In this document: positions 34,725 through 43,598 of the stretch, piece by piece
How positions within the stretch are numbered: position 1 is the stretch's first letter
How the letters are laid out: each line of letters starts with the position of its first letter
Origin: Aeromicrobium massiliense JC14
GTDB taxonomy: Bacteria > Actinomycetota > Actinomycetes > Propionibacteriales > Nocardioidaceae
Length of the DNA: 64,000 bases
Reading direction: 5' to 3'
Assembly: GCF_000312105.1 (NCBI RefSeq)
Contig: NZ_HE978636.1
Span: 1,299,479 to 1,363,478, forward strand
Made by a program: the position numbers and the translations under genes
The notes under the pieces: model-generated
What the model was told of the DNA's origin: nothing
What the model saw: only the letters and a program-made list of their open reading frames with translations
Database searches by the model: none

Positions 34725-35920
34725 CCGCCGAGATGCGAGAGACCCCGCCCGACCTCGAGGCCGCCGCCCGGCGCTCCGCCGCCCTCGAGGTCTCGGGCTG
34801 GGGTCAGCCGTTCCACCTGCTGCAGCCGCGCAACCTGTGCCTGTGGGTCTGGGGCGTCTTCGTCGTCGTGGGCCTCGTGCACATGGTGCAGATGCTCGCG
34901 CCGCTGTCCGGCTACTACTCGCAGGCGTTCTCCGCCGCCCTGGTCATCGCGGTGGTGAGCACGCTGGTGTGGGGCTGGTGGTTCCACCACCTCGACCGGT
35001 TCGAGCGCCAGCCGTTCAGCCTCGTCGTCCTCTGCTTCGTGTGGGGCGGCCTCGCGGCGACGTTCGCCATCGGGGTCAACGCCAACGGCGCTCTCGGCTC
35101 GCTGTACACGAAGCTCTTCGGTGCGGTGTGGAGCGCGAACTGGCAGGCCGGCCTGAGCGCGCCGTTCGTCGAGGAGAGCGCCAAGGCCGCGGGCTTCGTG
35201 CTCGCGCTCGGGCTCGCGCGCCACCTCGTCCGCACGCCCGCCGACGGCGTGCTGCTCGGCGCCTTCATCGGGCTCGGGTTCCAGACGTTCGAGGACTTCC
35301 TCTACGCGATCATCTCCGCGACGGGCTCGTTCGGCTCCGACCAGCTGGGAGCCGTCACGGGCGGCATCGCCACGCGCATCCTGTCCGACGTCGTGTCCCA
35401 CCCGATGTTCTCCGCGCTGGTCTGCGCAGGTCTGGTCTACCTGCTCGGGACGCCCGCCCAGCCGCGGCGCGTGGGCCGAGGGCTGCTGCTCGTCGGGTCC
35501 GGCGTCGGCATCCACCTGGTCTGGGACTCGATGCTGGCCATCTCCCGCGGGAACAGCTACGCGTCGTTCGCGGTCATGGTGACGACGATGGTGGCGTCCC
35601 TGGGCATCCTGTGGTGGGCGTTCCGGGCCAGTGACGGCCGCGAGCGCGAGCTGGCTCGCGACATCCTGGCGCCGGAGGCCGAGACGGGCGTCCTGACGCC
35701 CGTCGAGCTCGACGCCCTCACGACCCGCGACGCCCGCAAGGCGTACCTCAAGGGTGCGGGGAGTCGGAAGCAGCGCCGGGCCCGGCGCCACGTGCTGACC
35801 GCGGCGATCGAGCTCTGCGCCGACCTCGCGTCGTCGCAGGGCGAGGACTCCGAGGACGTCCGGCACGGGCGGGCCGAGGTCGTCCGGCTGCGTGAGCGGG
35901 CCGGGGCCGTGCCGGCCTAG
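34721..35920 (+). CDS. PrsW-family intramembrane metalloprotease, copy B
   Basis: 399 residues, paralogue of the gene at 32042-33247. The N-terminal block VSGWGQPFHLLQPRNLCLWV is nearly shared. Catalytic motifs are EESAK in LSAPFVEESAKAAGFVLALG, FIGLGFQTFEDFLY, VVSHPMFSALVCAGLVYLLG and GIHLVWDSML. A basic cytosolic tail (KGAGSRKQRRARRHVLTAAI) matches copy A. The copies differ most in the outer loops, as expected if each recognises its own partner. It ends in a 17-bp-stem terminator at 35939. Confidence 0.85.
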   Translation: MTAEMRETPPDLEAAARRSAALEVSGWGQPFHLLQPRNLCLWVWGVFVVVGLVHMVQMLAPLSGYYSQAFSAALVIAVVSTLVWGWWFHHLDRFERQPFSLVVLCFVWGGLAATFAIGVNANGALGSLYTKLFGAVWSANWQAGLSAPFVEESAKAAGFVLALGLARHLVRTPADGVLLGAFIGLGFQTFEDFLYAIISATGSFGSDQLGAVTGGIATRILSDVVSHPMFSALVCAGLVYLLGTPAQPRRVGRGLLLVGSGVGIHLVWDSMLAISRGNSYASFAVMVTTMVASLGILWWAFRASDGRERELARDILAPEAETGVLTPVELDALTTRDARKAYLKGAGSRKQRRARRHVLTAAIELCADLASSQGEDSEDVRHGRAEVVRLRERAGAVPA

Positions 35921-35938
35921 CCGGGGGGTTGCTCACCT

Positions 35939-35976
35939 CGACGCTCCCTCACCCCGGACGGGGTGGGGGAGCGTCG
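35939..35976. terminator. Terminator after prsW copy B
   Basis: Arms 35939-35955 and 35960-35976 form a 17-bp stem with one G-U pair and a GGAC loop, 18 bases past the stop. A short TCGTCGTGTG tail follows. Confidence 0.75.
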
Positions 35977-36050
35977 TCGTGTGACGCACGTGTCACGATC
36001 CGGCCGTTCATCGGGGTGGCCGCCCCCATCCGGCTCGCTTAGGTTGAAGC

Positions 36051-38756
36051 ATGACGTCACCGGGGTGGACGAAGAAGACCGCTGCTGCCTTGGGGGGTCT
36101 GCTGGCGACAGCGGTGCTCGTGCCCCTGTCGCCACCGGCGCAAGCCGACTTCGCCGCCCAGTGCGCTTCTCCCACGCGCGCGCTCGACGGCAACCGCTCG
36201 GCACCGATCACGCTGGCCGCGGGGGAGACCCTCCTGCTGACCGCCGGCACCTTCACGGGCGGCGTCGACGCCTTCCCGGCCGGCTCGACCCTGTGCGTGT
36301 CGCCCTCCGCCACCTTCGACCCGGGCTACGTGAACAACGCCGCCGGTGCGCTCGTCGTCGCCTCCGGCGGTGAGGTGACGCTGCCGAGCATGGTGGCGGC
36401 CACCGGGTTCTCGCTCGAGAACGAGGGAACCGTCACGGCGCAGACGCTCAACATCAACGGCACCGCCCGCATCCGCAACCTGGCCAGCGGCACGCTGGTC
36501 ATCCGCGACGCGTTCTCGCCCGCGACCGGCGCCGTGATCAACGACGGCGAGATGGAGGTCCGCGCCGGATACCGGATCAACGAGTCCGCCTCGCTGGAGA
36601 ACAACGGCGCCTTGCTCGTTCGGTCCGCCCTCATCGTCGACGGACGGCTCCAGAACGCCGGTGCCGTGGCGGCTGAGGCCGTGGAGGTCAACGGGTCGTC
36701 GTCCCTGCACAACCAGTGCGTGCTCGTCGCGCAGGGGTCCCTGCGCAACGATTCGGCGACCTCGCTGAACGAGGGCTTCGTCCTGTCCGGTGCGACGTTC
36801 ACCAACAACGGCACCTGGCGCCAGACCCTGGCCGGTGCGGTGCTGGCCACCGGCCTGTCCAACGACGGCACCGTGAACGGCTTCGGCCGATACCGGATCT
36901 CCGGCACCACCCGGACGCAGGGCACGTTCACCGGCGACTCGCCGGCGTCGCCGATCGTCGTCAACGACACCACCCCGCCGACGCCGCCGCAGATCTTCGA
37001 CCAGCAGTCGGGCACGGTCGCCAACGTCGTGGCTGCCGCGTTCTCCTCGATCCCCGCCGACGACTACCCGACGCCCAGCTGTGCGGGCACCAACGTGCGG
37101 CCCAGCGCGGACCTGGACGTCTCCAAGTCCGGTCCCTCCACCGTGCTCGCGGGTGACACCGTCACCTACACGATCAGGGTCACCAACATCGGCCCGTCCG
37201 CCGCGGAGGACGTCGAGATCGGCGACCAGCTCCCGGCCGGACTGACGAACGTGACGGTCTCGGACGGCGGCACCGTCGGCAGCGGCGAGGCGGCCTGGGA
37301 GCTCGGCACCGTGGCTGCGGGCCAGACGGTCACGCTCACTGTCACCGGCACCGCGCCGGCGTCCGGCACCCTGGTCAACGGTGTCACGGGCACCAGCACC
37401 ACCCCCGACCCGCACCCGGGCAACAACAACGGCATCTCGCCGTCGGCGAAGGTCACGACCGAGGTCGCGGCCCCGATCCCGGTGAACGCCCCGCCGGTCG
37501 CGTCCCCGGCCACGTACGACACGCTCGTCGATCGCGGCACGGCCCACCGCCTCGGCGTGAGCGACCCGGACGACGGGCAGCAGCTGCGCACGACGCTGCA
37601 GTCCGGGCCGAGCAACGGTCGAGCCGTCGTGCTGCCGTCCGGGGTGTTCACCTACGTGCCGGACGAGGGCTTCACCGGCACCGACACGTTCACCTACGAG
37701 GTCTGCGACAACTTCGACCCGGCCGCGTGCGACACCGCGACGATCACGATGAACGTCCGGCCGGTGGCGGTCGACGACGTCGCCCAGACCACCCTCAACA
37801 CGCCGGTCACCGTGACCGAGCAGGTCAACGACCTCGGTGACGGCGTCACGGTCACGATCGTGGACCCGCCGAGCAACGGCGTCGCGCTCGTGCAGCCGGA
37901 CGGCAGCATCCGCTACACGCCGGCACCGGGGTACGAGGGCACCGACAACCTGACGTACCGCATCTGCTCGGTCGACAACCCGGCGCTGTGCGACGACGCG
38001 GAGGTCGACCTGCTGGTCCGCTCGGCGAACAACCCGCCGACCGTGCCCGACGAGCTGCTGCGCACCGTCACCGAGCGGCCGGTCGACGGGACGCTGCGCG
38101 GCACCGATCCCGACGGCGACGCCGTGAGCTACGTGGTCGCCCGCGACCCGCGCAACGGCACGGCGACCGTCACCGGCTCGGGCGTCACCTACACGCCGAA
38201 GGCCGGCTTCTCCGGGCGTGACGACATGTCGGTCATCGTCTGCGACGACGGCGCGCCGAGCCTGTGCGCGAGCGGCACCGTGAGCTTCGAGGTGTCGCCG
38301 CTGGCGACCGACGACCGCGCGCGCACCCAGCCGGGACGGCCGGTCGCGCTCGACTCGCTGGCCAACGACAAGGGCAGCGTCGGCGCCCCCGTCGTCGTCG
38401 ACGACCCGAGCGACGGCACCGTGGTGTGGCGCGACGGGCGATTCGTCTACACCCCCGAGGACGGCTTCACCGGCACCGACCGCTTCACGTACCGCATCTG
38501 CTCGGCCGGCCCGGACCCGCTGTGCGCGGAGGCCGAGGACACGATCGTCGTCGCGGCGGCTCCCGCTCCCGACGACGGTGGCACCCCGGGCGACGAGGGC
38601 AGTGGTGGCCCCGGTGACCCGGGCGACGGCGGCAGCCTTCCCGGCGGGCTCCCGGACGCCGGCGGTCCGGCCGGCTGGATCGCCGCGCTCGGCGGCCTGC
38701 TGCTCGCAGGCGGCGCGTGGCTGATGCGCCGTCGCGTCCGTCCGGTCACCGCCTGA
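36051..38756 (+). CDS. Large surface protein with DUF11 and cadherin/Ig-like repeats and LPDAG sorting-like end
   Basis: 901 residues. A signal peptide (TKKTAAALGGLLATAVLVPL, cleavage near AQA) is followed by an Asn/Gly-rich repetitive part to about 300 that resembles a beta-helix (TVTAQTLNINGTARIRNLAS), a DUF11 domain at about 365-450 (DLDVSKSGPSTVLAGDTVTY), and four cadherin/Ig-like modules at about 485-850 (GFTGTDTFTYEVCDN repeats). A Gly/Pro linker leads to LPDAG (867-871), a hydrophobic helix and RRRVR, the layout of a sortase substrate with Ala for Thr. No sortase gene lies in the window. TAGGTT lies 11 bases before the ATG, so the mRNA may be leaderless. Probably an adhesin or stalk protein. 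Confidence 0.8.
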   Translation: MTSPGWTKKTAAALGGLLATAVLVPLSPPAQADFAAQCASPTRALDGNRSAPITLAAGETLLLTAGTFTGGVDAFPAGSTLCVSPSATFDPGYVNNAAGALVVASGGEVTLPSMVAATGFSLENEGTVTAQTLNINGTARIRNLASGTLVIRDAFSPATGAVINDGEMEVRAGYRINESASLENNGALLVRSALIVDGRLQNAGAVAAEAVEVNGSSSLHNQCVLVAQGSLRNDSATSLNEGFVLSGATFTNNGTWRQTLAGAVLATGLSNDGTVNGFGRYRISGTTRTQGTFTGDSPASPIVVNDTTPPTPPQIFDQQSGTVANVVAAAFSSIPADDYPTPSCAGTNVRPSADLDVSKSGPSTVLAGDTVTYTIRVTNIGPSAAEDVEIGDQLPAGLTNVTVSDGGTVGSGEAAWELGTVAAGQTVTLTVTGTAPASGTLVNGVTGTSTTPDPHPGNNNGISPSAKVTTEVAAPIPVNAPPVASPATYDTLVDRGTAHRLGVSDPDDGQQLRTTLQSGPSNGRAVVLPSGVFTYVPDEGFTGTDTFTYEVCDNFDPAACDTATITMNVRPVAVDDVAQTTLNTPVTVTEQVNDLGDGVTVTIVDPPSNGVALVQPDGSIRYTPAPGYEGTDNLTYRICSVDNPALCDDAEVDLLVRSANNPPTVPDELLRTVTERPVDGTLRGTDPDGDAVSYVVARDPRNGTATVTGSGVTYTPKAGFSGRDDMSVIVCDDGAPSLCASGTVSFEVSPLATDDRARTQPGRPVALDSLANDKGSVGAPVVVDDPSDGTVVWRDGRFVYTPEDGFTGTDRFTYRICSAGPDPLCAEAEDTIVVAAAPAPDDGGTPGDEGSGGPGDPGDGGSLPGGLPDAGGPAGWIAALGGLLLAGGAWLMRRRVRPVTA

Positions 38757-38768
38757 CGCCGGCGGGGC

Positions 38769-39959
38769 TCAGGCCCGGCCGGACAGGTGCTCGCCGAGCC
38801 GCAGGAACGCCGGCACGATCGGCACCTGCGGCACGGCGGGCGAGACCACCTGCGACGCCAGGTGGACCACCACGAGGTCCAGGCCCGGCGAGACGAGCAG
38901 CCGCTGGCCGTGGATGCCGCTGGCCATGAACGACCCGTACGGATCGTTCAGCACCCACCACAGGTCGTGGTACGACAGCGTGGCCGGGGAGTCCGGCGGC
39001 GCGGCCGGCAGCCGGACACGCTGCGGGTAGCCCTGCGGCACGCCGCTGACGATGGTGGTCGCGACCTCCTCGGGCACGACCTGACGACCGTCGACGGTGC
39101 CGCCTGTGCGGAGCATCTCGCCGAGCCGGGCCATGTCGCGGGCGGTGGCGCTGAACCCGCCGCAGGCCGCCTCGACCCCGTCGCCGTCCACGACGTAGTA
39201 GGCGTCCTCCTCCATGCCCAGGCGCGACCACAGCACCTCGGACAGCAGGTCGGAGGTGGTCGTCCCGGTGACGGCCCGCAGCACGGCGGCGAGCGCCTCG
39301 ACGTTGCCGTTCTCGTAGCAGAACTCCTCGCCGGGAGCGCCGGTCGCGCGGGCGGTCAGCAGGTGCTCCCGGATGGTGTCGGGCCCGCGGTAGTCGTGCG
39401 GACGCAGGCTGGGGGCGACCACGGCCTGGTAGCGCAGCGCCTCCCGCGGCTTGTCGAACGGACGTCCGGCGTAGCTCACCCGGGTGCCCATGTGCAGCAG
39501 GTCCTGGACCCGGGCCTCGCCGAACGCCGTGCCCGCCAGCTCAGGCACGTAGTGCGCGGCCGGCCGGTCGCGGTCGAGCCGGCCCTCGTGCGCGAGGGTC
39601 GCGGCGACCAGCCCGAGGTAGGACTTCGCGGTGGACGCGTTGAAGTGCGGGTCGTGCGGTCGGGTGCCGTGGCGGTGCTGCTCGTGCACCACCTCCCCGC
39701 GGTGCAGCACGAGCAGCGCGTCGGTGTGCGCGGCGGCCAGCAGGGGCTCCAGCCGCAGCGGCCCGGCAGCCGTCTCGACGAGGTCGAGCTCGTCCAGCCC
39801 GACCGGCCGTGCGGGCAGCGGACGCGCCGGGCCGGGCCCGCGCCAGACGCGGCGGGTGGGCGACAGCTCGCGTCCGGCGGTGGTGAACCGGCGCACCCAC
39901 TCGGGGTCCGTGTACCCGCGGTTCCAGCGCAGGTCGCTCAGCGGGGCGGTGTCGAGCAT
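38769..39959 (-). CDS. Serine hydrolase of the class C beta-lactamase / esterase family VIII type
   Basis: 396 residues. The S-x-x-K tetrad is STAK in HFNASTAKSYLGLVA, the Y-x-N motif is in GEEFCYENGNVEALAAVL, and the third motif is HG in MASGIHGQRLLVSPG. This set is shared by class C beta-lactamases, family VIII esterases and 6-aminohexanoate-dimer hydrolases; the pattern looks nearest the last group, with low certainty. No signal peptide, so it is cytosolic. The ATG at 39959 has GAGGAGG 6 bases upstream. A TGGACA-GAG-TGTCCA operator lies in its promoter spacer. Confidence 0.82.
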   Translation of the reverse strand: MLDTAPLSDLRWNRGYTDPEWVRRFTTAGRELSPTRRVWRGPGPARPLPARPVGLDELDLVETAAGPLRLEPLLAAAHTDALLVLHRGEVVHEQHRHGTRPHDPHFNASTAKSYLGLVAATLAHEGRLDRDRPAAHYVPELAGTAFGEARVQDLLHMGTRVSYAGRPFDKPREALRYQAVVAPSLRPHDYRGPDTIREHLLTARATGAPGEEFCYENGNVEALAAVLRAVTGTTTSDLLSEVLWSRLGMEEDAYYVVDGDGVEAACGGFSATARDMARLGEMLRTGGTVDGRQVVPEEVATTIVSGVPQGYPQRVRLPAAPPDSPATLSYHDLWWVLNDPYGSFMASGIHGQRLLVSPGLDLVVVHLASQVVSPAVPQVPIVPAFLRLGEHLSGRA

Positions 39960-40002
39960 GCGTGGCCTCCTCGTTCGCGCCCGGGAACGGACGTCACGAG
40001 AC

Positions 40003-40031
40003 ACGATACTGGACAGAGTGTCCAAGATCGT
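40003..40031 (-). promoter_or_regulatory. Promoter with TGGACA-GAG-TGTCCA operator
   Basis: The 15-base palindrome at 40010-40024 lies inside the 17-base spacer of a leftward promoter (-10 TATCGT at 40008-40003, weak -35 ACGATC at 40031-40026) of the serine hydrolase gene. The position is ideal for repression. The regulator is not adjacent. Confidence 0.5.
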
Positions 40032-40069
40032 AGGGTCGTCGTCGCCGCGCCGACCTCGCCGCCCGCGCC

Positions 40070-40084
40070 TAGCCTGGACGCATG
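40070..40084 (+). promoter_or_regulatory. Leaderless promoter -10 box of the aldo/keto reductase-treZ operon
   Basis: TAGCCT at 40070-40075 is followed by exactly 6 bases and the ATG at 40082, with no ribosome site, so transcription probably starts at the A of ATG. Confidence 0.55.
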
Positions 40085-41086
40085 GAGTTCCGGTACCTGG
40101 GCCGCAGCGGCCTCAAGATCAGCGAGATCATCTACGGCAACTGGCTGACCCACGGGTCGCAGGTCGAGAACGACGCGGCGATCGCCTGCGTGCGGGCCGC
40201 CCTCGACGCCGGCATCACCAGCTTCGACACCGCCGACGTCTACGCCAACGGCGCCGCCGAGACCGTGCTCGGCGAGGCGCTGAAGGGCGAGCGCCGCGAG
40301 TCGCTGGAGATCTTCACGAAGGTCTACTGGCCGGTCGGGCCCAAGGGCAAGAACGACGGCGGCCTGTCGCGCAAGCACATCCACGAGGGCATCGACGCCA
40401 GCCTGCGCCGGCTCGGCACCGACTACGTCGACCTCTACCAGGCGCACCGCTACGACCACGAGACGCCGCTGGAGGAGACGATGCAGGCGTTCGCCGACGT
40501 CGTCCGCGCCGGCAAGGCGCTCTACATCGGCGTGAGCGAGTGGGACGCCGAGCAGCTGCGCGCCGGCCACGCGCTCGCCCAGGACCTCGGCATCCAGCTC
40601 ATCTCCAACCAGCCGCAGTACTCGATGCTGTGGCGGGTCATCGAGGGCGAGGTCGTGCCCGCCTCCCGCGAGCTCGGCGTCTCGCAGATCGTCTGGTCGC
40701 CGATCGCGCAGGGCGTCCTCACCGGCAAGTACCAGCCCGGCCAGGCTCCGCCCGAGGGCTCGCGCGCCACGGACGAGAAGGGCGGCGCGCAGATGATCTC
40801 GCGCTTCATGCGCGACGAGGTGCTCGAGGCGGTGCAGCGGCTGAAGCCGATCGCTGACGACCTCGGCGTCGAGCTGGCCCAGCTGGCCGTCGCCTGGGTG
40901 CTGGCCAACGACAACGTGGCCGGCGCCATCGTCGGCGCCTCGCGTCCCGAGCAGGTCACGTCCAACGCCGCGGCCGCCGGCCTGAAGCTCGAGGCCGACG
41001 TGCTCAAGGCGGTCGACGAGGTGCTCGGCACCCTGCCCGAGACCGACCCGGCCAAGACCGTGTCGCCCGAGACCCGCCCGGCATGA
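40082..41086 (+). CDS. Aldo/keto reductase (Kv-beta / glyceraldehyde-3-phosphate reductase-like subfamily)
   Basis: 334 residues. The catalytic tetrad is visible: Asp49 and Tyr54 in FDTADVYANGAAE, Lys80 in IFTKVYWPVG and His122 in LYQAHRYDHETPLEE. The NADPH site is SNQPQYSMLWR ... WSPIAQGVLTGKY and VGASRPEQVTSNA. Members reduce aldehydes and ketones with NADPH; the substrate is unknown. Its stop overlaps the treZ start (ATGA at 41083), an unexpected coupling between a reductase and a trehalose-forming enzyme. The promoter is leaderless. Confidence 0.88.
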   Translation: MEFRYLGRSGLKISEIIYGNWLTHGSQVENDAAIACVRAALDAGITSFDTADVYANGAAETVLGEALKGERRESLEIFTKVYWPVGPKGKNDGGLSRKHIHEGIDASLRRLGTDYVDLYQAHRYDHETPLEETMQAFADVVRAGKALYIGVSEWDAEQLRAGHALAQDLGIQLISNQPQYSMLWRVIEGEVVPASRELGVSQIVWSPIAQGVLTGKYQPGQAPPEGSRATDEKGGAQMISRFMRDEVLEAVQRLKPIADDLGVELAQLAVAWVLANDNVAGAIVGASRPEQVTSNAAAAGLKLEADVLKAVDEVLGTLPETDPAKTVSPETRPA

Positions 41087-42810
41087 CGTACGCGGTCTGG
41101 GCGCCGCTGCTCGAGCGCGTCCGCGTGCAGGTCGACGGCGACGTCCACGAGATGCGCCGCGACACCGCCGGCTGGTGGCACGCGGACGTCGCCGAGCGAG
41201 CCGGTGCGCGCTACGCCTACCTGCTCGGCGACGACGAGCAGCCGCTCCCGGACCCGCGGTCGCGGCGCCAGCCCGACGGCATCCACGAGGCCTCCGAGCT
41301 CTACGACCACGGTGCGTTCGCCTGGACCGACGACGGGTGGACGGGGCGCCAGCTCGCCGGCTCGGTGCTCTACGAGATGCACGTCGGCACGTTCACGCCG
41401 GCGGGGACGTTCGACGGCGCGATCGAGCGGCTCGACCACCTCGTCGACCTCGGCGTCGACCTGGTCGAGGTGCTGCCGGTCAACTCCTTCGACGGGCCGC
41501 ACGGCTGGGGCTACGACGGCGTCCTGTGGGGCGCGGTGCACGAGCCCTACGGCGGCCCGGACGGGTTCAAGCGCTTCGTCGACGCCTGCCACGCCCGCGG
41601 CCTCGGCGTCGTGCTCGACGTCGTCTACAACCACCTCGGCCCGTCGGGCGCGTACCTGGACCGGTTCGGGCCGTACTTCGCCGGGCAGAACGACTGGGGG
41701 CCCGGGCTCAACCTCGACGGCGAGCACTCCGACGAGGTGCGCCGCTACGTGGTCGACAACGCGCTGTCGTGGCTGCGTGACTTCCACGTCGACGGGCTGC
41801 GGCTGGACGCCGTCCACGCGCTCGTCGACCAGCGGGCGGTGCACGTGCTCGAGCAGCTGGCCGAGGAGGTCGAGGCGCTGTCGGCGGGGGTCGGACGTCC
41901 GCTGTCGCTCGTCGCCGAGTCCGACCGCAACGACCCGCGTACCGTCACCTCGCGCGAGCGCGGCGGCCTGGGCATGGACGCCCAGTGGGCCGACGACGTC
42001 CACCACGCGTTGCACGTGCGGCTGACCGGTGAGACGTCCGGCTACTACGGCGACTTCGCCGCGCAGGGGGCGCTGGCCACGACGCTGCGTCAGGCCTTCT
42101 TCCACGCCGGCACGTACTCCACGTTCCGCGGCCGCACCCACGGGCGTCCGGTCGACGTCACGACGGTGCCCGGCTCGCGGTTCGTCGTCTACACCCAGAC
42201 CCACGACCAGGTCGGCAACCGGGCCACCGGCGACCGGCTGGCCGCGACGCTCTCGCCCGGGCAGCTCGGTTGCGCCGCCGCGGTCGTCCTGCTCGGGCCG
42301 TTCACCCCGATGCTGTTCATGGGGGAGGAGTGGGCGGCCAGCACCCCGTGGCAGTTCTTCGCGTCGTTCCCCGACCCCGAGCTCGGCGAAGCCGTGCGCA
42401 CCGGCCGCCGACGCGAGTTCGGCCGGCACGGCTGGGACGAGCACGACGTGCCCGACCCGATGGACGTCGCCACGTTCGAGCGCTCGACCCTGCGCTGGGA
42501 CGAGCGCGAGCAGGGTGCGCACGCCGAGGTGCTGGACGTCTACCGCTCGCTCATCGCGCTCCGCCGAGCGCACCCCGAGCTCGCCGACCCGTCGCTGACC
42601 CGCTTCGCGGTCGAAGTGGCCGACGACGACTCCTGGCTGGTCATGCAGCGCGGCGACCTGCGCGTCGTCGTGTGCTTCGGTGCCGCTGCGGTCGTGCCGC
42701 TCGACGCGGTGGTCGACGAGGTGCTGCTCGCGCCGCACGGCGCGGAGCCCGGCGACGGCGGCGTCCGGCTGGGCGCGGAGTCGTTCGCCGTCGTGCGCGT
42801 GCGCCGCTGA
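41083..42810 (+). CDS. treZ: Maltooligosyltrehalose trehalohydrolase
   Basis: 575 residues, GH13_10. A short N-terminal CBM48-like domain (VWAPLLERVRVQVDG) precedes the barrel with VLYEMHVGTFTPAGTFDGAI and PYGGPDGFKRFVDACHARGL. Catalytic parts are LDAVHALVD with VDGLRLD (nucleophile), LVAESDRND (acid/base) and TQTHDQVGNRATGDRL (third carboxylate). It releases trehalose from the maltooligosyltrehalose made by TreY at 28993. It is translated from the reductase-treZ mRNA, and its stop lies 2 bases from the convergent ABM-GNAT stop. Confidence 0.92.
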   Translation: MTYAVWAPLLERVRVQVDGDVHEMRRDTAGWWHADVAERAGARYAYLLGDDEQPLPDPRSRRQPDGIHEASELYDHGAFAWTDDGWTGRQLAGSVLYEMHVGTFTPAGTFDGAIERLDHLVDLGVDLVEVLPVNSFDGPHGWGYDGVLWGAVHEPYGGPDGFKRFVDACHARGLGVVLDVVYNHLGPSGAYLDRFGPYFAGQNDWGPGLNLDGEHSDEVRRYVVDNALSWLRDFHVDGLRLDAVHALVDQRAVHVLEQLAEEVEALSAGVGRPLSLVAESDRNDPRTVTSRERGGLGMDAQWADDVHHALHVRLTGETSGYYGDFAAQGALATTLRQAFFHAGTYSTFRGRTHGRPVDVTTVPGSRFVVYTQTHDQVGNRATGDRLAATLSPGQLGCAAAVVLLGPFTPMLFMGEEWAASTPWQFFASFPDPELGEAVRTGRRREFGRHGWDEHDVPDPMDVATFERSTLRWDEREQGAHAEVLDVYRSLIALRRAHPELADPSLTRFAVEVADDDSWLVMQRGDLRVVVCFGAAAVVPLDAVVDEVLLAPHGAEPGDGGVRLGAESFAVVRVRR

Positions 42811-42812
42811 CC

Positions 42813-43598
42813 TCAGCCGCGCACGAGCTCGAGCTCGATCTCGGTCGGGTAGGGCGGGAACTCCGCACGCTGGGTGCGCCCGGTCGGCCGCCAGCCGCGG
42901 TGCTCGTAGACCTGCCGCGCCCGGTGGTTCTCGGCCAGCACCCACAGCGCCGGTCGCTGCGCGGTCGCGGTCGCCTCGGCGAGCAGAGTCGTGCCGAGGC
43001 CGGTCCGCCAGTGCTCGGGCCGCACGCCGAGGTGCAGCACCCGCTCGCCGCGCCAGGCGACGAACGCGACCAGGCGCCGGAGGCCGTCGGGGTCGTCGAC
43101 GACGCGGACGTCCACGGCGGGCTCGGCCAGCTCGTGGCGCCAGCGGGCGAGCACCGCCGCGGACGGGTACGGGTACTCGTCCGGAGGGAACACGTGCGGC
43201 AGCGCCGCGGTCATCGCGGACCGCTCGACGTCCATGAGCTGCTCGGCGTCCTCGAGCCGGGCCGGGCGGGACGCCGGCGCGGGAGGGGTACGCCACCAAT
43301 GGTCGGCGGCCGTCTCGACCCGGCGCACGGTCACGTCGCCGACGGCGGCCAGGCACCCGGTGGCGACCAGCGCCTCGACCGTCGCGCGGTAGTGGTCGCT
43401 CGCCTCGAACGTCGCGAGCGCCGCCGCGTCGCGCCAGAACGTCACGACCTCGCGGTCGAGCCCGTCGCCGACGGCGAACACGAAGCCGTCGCAGCCGGGC
43501 GCGTCCTGGAACATCCGGCGCGACCGGGTGCGGGCGAAGGCGTCGTAGACGTCCTCGGTGCCGGGAGCCAGCGTGGTGCGCCACGTCCGCAGGATCAC
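42813..43598 (-). CDS. Fusion of an ABM-type monooxygenase-like domain and a GNAT domain
   Basis: 261 residues. Residues 1-90 are a dimeric alpha/beta barrel like the antibiotic biosynthesis monooxygenases and heme-degrading relatives (VYDAFARTRSRRMFQDAPGC, REVVTFWRDAAALATFEAS). Residues about 120-261 form a GNAT fold with VLHLGVRPEHWRTGLGTTLL as acetyl-CoA loop and AENHRARQVYEHRGWRPTG. The GTG at 43598 overlaps the stop of the CGNR regulator gene (GTGA), so they are co-translated. The domain pair is not one I know. Substrate unknown. Confidence 0.75.
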   Translation of the reverse strand: MILRTWRTTLAPGTEDVYDAFARTRSRRMFQDAPGCDGFVFAVGDGLDREVVTFWRDAAALATFEASDHYRATVEALVATGCLAAVGDVTVRRVETAADHWWRTPPAPASRPARLEDAEQLMDVERSAMTAALPHVFPPDEYPYPSAAVLARWRHELAEPAVDVRVVDDPDGLRRLVAFVAWRGERVLHLGVRPEHWRTGLGTTLLAEATATAQRPALWVLAENHRARQVYEHRGWRPTGRTQRAEFPPYPTEIELELVRG

